A stretch of 7,903 nt of DNA, from contig CAYUWG010000121.1 in NCBI GenBank assembly GCA_964448285.1, positions 1 to 7,903 on the forward strand. The letters run 5' to 3'. The first letter of the stretch is position 1. Each line of letters starts with the position of its first letter. Below the pieces are notes generated by a model, which worked only from the letters and a program-made list of their open reading frames with translations, made no database searches and was not told the DNA's origin. Positions 6,442 through 7,903 of this stretch are shown here, in pieces. Origin of the DNA: CAYUWG01 sp964448285. GTDB lineage: Bacteria > Bacteroidota > Ignavibacteria > SZUA-365. A program made the position numbers and the translations under genes.

Positions 6442-7428
6442 ATGAAGCATATCCTGATGCTCTTTACGGGTGGAACGATTTCCATGACGATCGACGAACA
6501 TACGGGCGGAGCCGTTCCCTCATTGAGCGGAGGTCAAATATTGGAACGCATCGAAGACTTGTCCTCAATGGCAAGTTTCGATGTCTATGAATACGGAAAG
6601 TATCCGGGTCCGCATATGACGACGTCGATGATGTATGAAGTTGCGAAGATCACGCAAGCCGCACTCGAAGGCGGGAAGTATGATGGAGTGATCATCACAC
6701 ATGGTACGGACACGCTTGAAGAGACAGCGTACTTTCTCGACCTTACTCTTCATTCTTCGAAACCGGTAGTTATCATCGGTTCGATGAATCACGCAAGCGA
6801 CCCGAAGTGGGATGGTCCGGAAAATATCCGTGATGCAGTTCGCCTGATAACCTCGGATAACTTCAGAGACGTTGGCGTGCTTACCTGTCTGGCCGGTGAA
6901 GTGAATGCTGCGAGTGAAGTTACGAAGACGCACACGTTGCAGCGTGATACGTTCATGAGTTTCGACTTCGGCCCGTTAGGCACGGTGAAGAACGGAACGC
7001 CTATCCTCTTCCGAAAGCCTATGCTGCGCGAACACATCGGTTTGTACACGCCCGTTGAACCGGTGCATCTGCTGAAGTGCTACGCGGGAATGACCGCAGT
7101 GCCGTTCGAACAATGTATTACGGCGGACATGAAAGGCTTGATCGTTGAAGCGCTCGGTTCGGGCAACGTGCCGCCGCTTGCGTTCGACGGAATCATCTCG
7201 GTGTTGAAAGCGGGAATCCCGATCGTACTCGTATCACGCTGCCCGGTGGGTGCAACCGACGATGTCTATGGATATTACGGCGCGGGTAAAAACTTGAGAA
7301 AAGCGGGCGTCATTTTTACGAAGTATCTCAACGGCCAGAAAGCACGCATCAAACTGACGCTGGCACTTGCGAAAACGCGGGACAGAGAACAACTGATTGA
7401 GTTGTTCAGGGAAAAATCAGATAGCTGA
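6442..7428 (+). CDS. L-asparaginase (asparaginase/glutaminase family), probably cytoplasmic
   Basis: Hydrolyses L-asparagine to aspartate and ammonia; some family members also use glutamine. The 328-residue length is normal. Signature one is TGGTIS at residues 9-14 with nucleophile Thr12; signature two is THGTDTLEET at 86-95 with Thr89 and Asp90; Lys162 lies in VTKTHT. These are the same numbers as the catalytic residues of E. coli AnsB (Thr12, Thr89, Asp90, Lys162). There is no tyrosine at the place of AnsB Tyr25, where this protein has a Gly-Gly-Ala-Val-Pro segment, as in many cytoplasmic bacterial homologues. No signal peptide is present, in contrast to periplasmic type II enzymes. The ATG follows an AAAGAG ribosome-binding site at about 6429-6434. 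A 57-base gap separates it from the preceding gene, so it may be the operon's last gene or have its own promoter; none is obvious. It converges on the DUF4835 gene, 48 bases away. Confidence 0.93.
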   Translation: MKHILMLFTGGTISMTIDEHTGGAVPSLSGGQILERIEDLSSMASFDVYEYGKYPGPHMTTSMMYEVAKITQAALEGGKYDGVIITHGTDTLEETAYFLDLTLHSSKPVVIIGSMNHASDPKWDGPENIRDAVRLITSDNFRDVGVLTCLAGEVNAASEVTKTHTLQRDTFMSFDFGPLGTVKNGTPILFRKPMLREHIGLYTPVEPVHLLKCYAGMTAVPFEQCITADMKGLIVEALGSGNVPPLAFDGIISVLKAGIPIVLVSRCPVGATDDVYGYYGAGKNLRKAGVIFTKYLNGQKARIKLTLALAKTRDREQLIELFREKSDS

Positions 7429-7476
7429 TGCCGGTTGTGGCCTTCGACAAGGAGGACGACAATCCCATGGCACCAT

Positions 7477-7903
7477 TTAGAAATTGCATCGCCTATACGT
7501 TTCCGCGCGCACCGGATCGATCTGGATCATGTTGTTCATCAACTGCACTCGCTGCGGGTAGCCGTCGAGAAGGGTGCAGAACTCGGGGCTCTTTATTTCC
7601 AACCACATCGATAACAGTAGTGAGCGGGTGCCTGCGCGAGCGAGAACGTCCATGATGTTCTCCAAGGCACGAGCGACTGCCCGCTGTGCCATATCCTTAT
7701 CAGTCGTCATGAAGTCGATCCCTTCATAGTAATACCAATAGAGCGCAGTGCGGTAGTTGTCGAACACGGCATTCTGTAACTCCGAAAGGAAATTGATCCT
7801 GCTGAACTGGTTCGTGGAGCCTTGCCATTCAGAGGACCGGCCGGACGACTGTGATCGTTGCGCGATGTTCATCGCCTTCTGGTAGTATGGCGTCCCCTGC
7901 AGC
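7477..7903 (-). CDS. DUF4835 family protein, T9SS-associated (PorD-like), C-terminal part (5' partial)
   Basis: On the minus strand the frame is open from the right edge of the window to the TAA at 7477-7479, giving 141 visible residues. It continues upstream of the methionine codon at 7872 as LQGTPYYQKAMNIAQ, so that methionine is internal and the gene starts outside the window. The GTPYYQKA segment, the EWQG-x-x-N region, a long helix containing YRTALYWYYYEGID, the KSPEFCTLLDG segment, and the ending MIQIDPVRAETY match my recollection of the C-terminal half of DUF4835 proteins. Some databases name this family PorD and link it to type IX secretion; its biochemical function is not known to me. 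Such proteins are normally exported by an N-terminal signal peptide, which would lie outside the window. It agrees with the T9SS sorting domain at the left edge. It converges on the asparaginase gene across 48 bases in which no clear bidirectional terminator is seen. Confidence 0.82.
   Translation of the reverse strand, partial: LQGTPYYQKAMNIAQRSQSSGRSSEWQGSTNQFSRINFLSELQNAVFDNYRTALYWYYYEGIDFMTTDKDMAQRAVARALENIMDVLARAGTRSLLLSMWLEIKSPEFCTLLDGYPQRVQLMNNMIQIDPVRAETYRRCNF

Noticed and set aside
7429..7476. Possible bidirectional terminator between the convergent genes
   Set aside because: The only hairpin seen (CCTT-CGAC-AAGG near 7441-7452) has a four-base stem and no T run on either strand.
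7428..7655. 75-codon + strand frame after the asparaginase
   Set aside because: Its composition is rich in Arg, Ser and Thr without structure, and it runs antisense to the DUF4835 gene, whose protein shows family features.

Overview
The window looks like a chromosomal segment from the Bacteroidota/Chlorobiota/Ignavibacteriota assemblage. The evidence is a C-terminal type IX secretion (T9SS) sorting domain on the protein at the left edge, a DUF4835-type (T9SS-associated) protein at the right edge, weak or absent Shine-Dalgarno sequences before several genes, and a sepiapterin-reductase-like enzyme of the kind known from green sulfur bacteria. GC content is roughly 50% by eye. No mobile element, CRISPR array, tRNA or rRNA was seen. 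The segment is densely coding; the longest gap between genes is about 100 bases.

Layout, left to right. (1) The 3' end of a secreted T9SS cargo protein (1-804, +). (2) An alpha-glucan phosphorylase of about 709 residues (826-2955, +). (3) After a 102-base gap, a tightly packed run of + strand genes: a Bcp-type peroxiredoxin (3058-3537), a 6-pyruvoyl/6-carboxy-tetrahydropterin synthase (3534-3947), GTP cyclohydrolase I FolE (3916-4542), two tandem short-chain dehydrogenases (4549-5238 and 5235-5951), and a small membrane-anchored protein of unknown function (5956-6384). Successive genes overlap by 4 to 32 bases or are separated by 4 to 6 bases, so this looks like one translationally coupled operon. 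(4) An L-asparaginase (6442-7428, +), 57 bases downstream. (5) Convergent to it, the 3' end of a DUF4835-family gene on the - strand (7477 to the right edge).

The most interesting part is 3534-5951. FolE makes 7,8-dihydroneopterin triphosphate from GTP. The neighbouring synthase has the C-x5-HGH spacing associated with tetrahydrobiopterin-forming enzymes (PTPS-II), not the C-x3-HGH spacing of QueD in queuosine synthesis. The next two genes are SDR reductases, the first resembling Chlorobium sepiapterin reductase. Together they form a plausible complete route from GTP to a tetrahydrobiopterin-like pterin. The peroxiredoxin that starts the run could protect against peroxide from tetrahydropterin autoxidation, but that is inference. 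The remaining genes are ordinary housekeeping or secretion-related functions.
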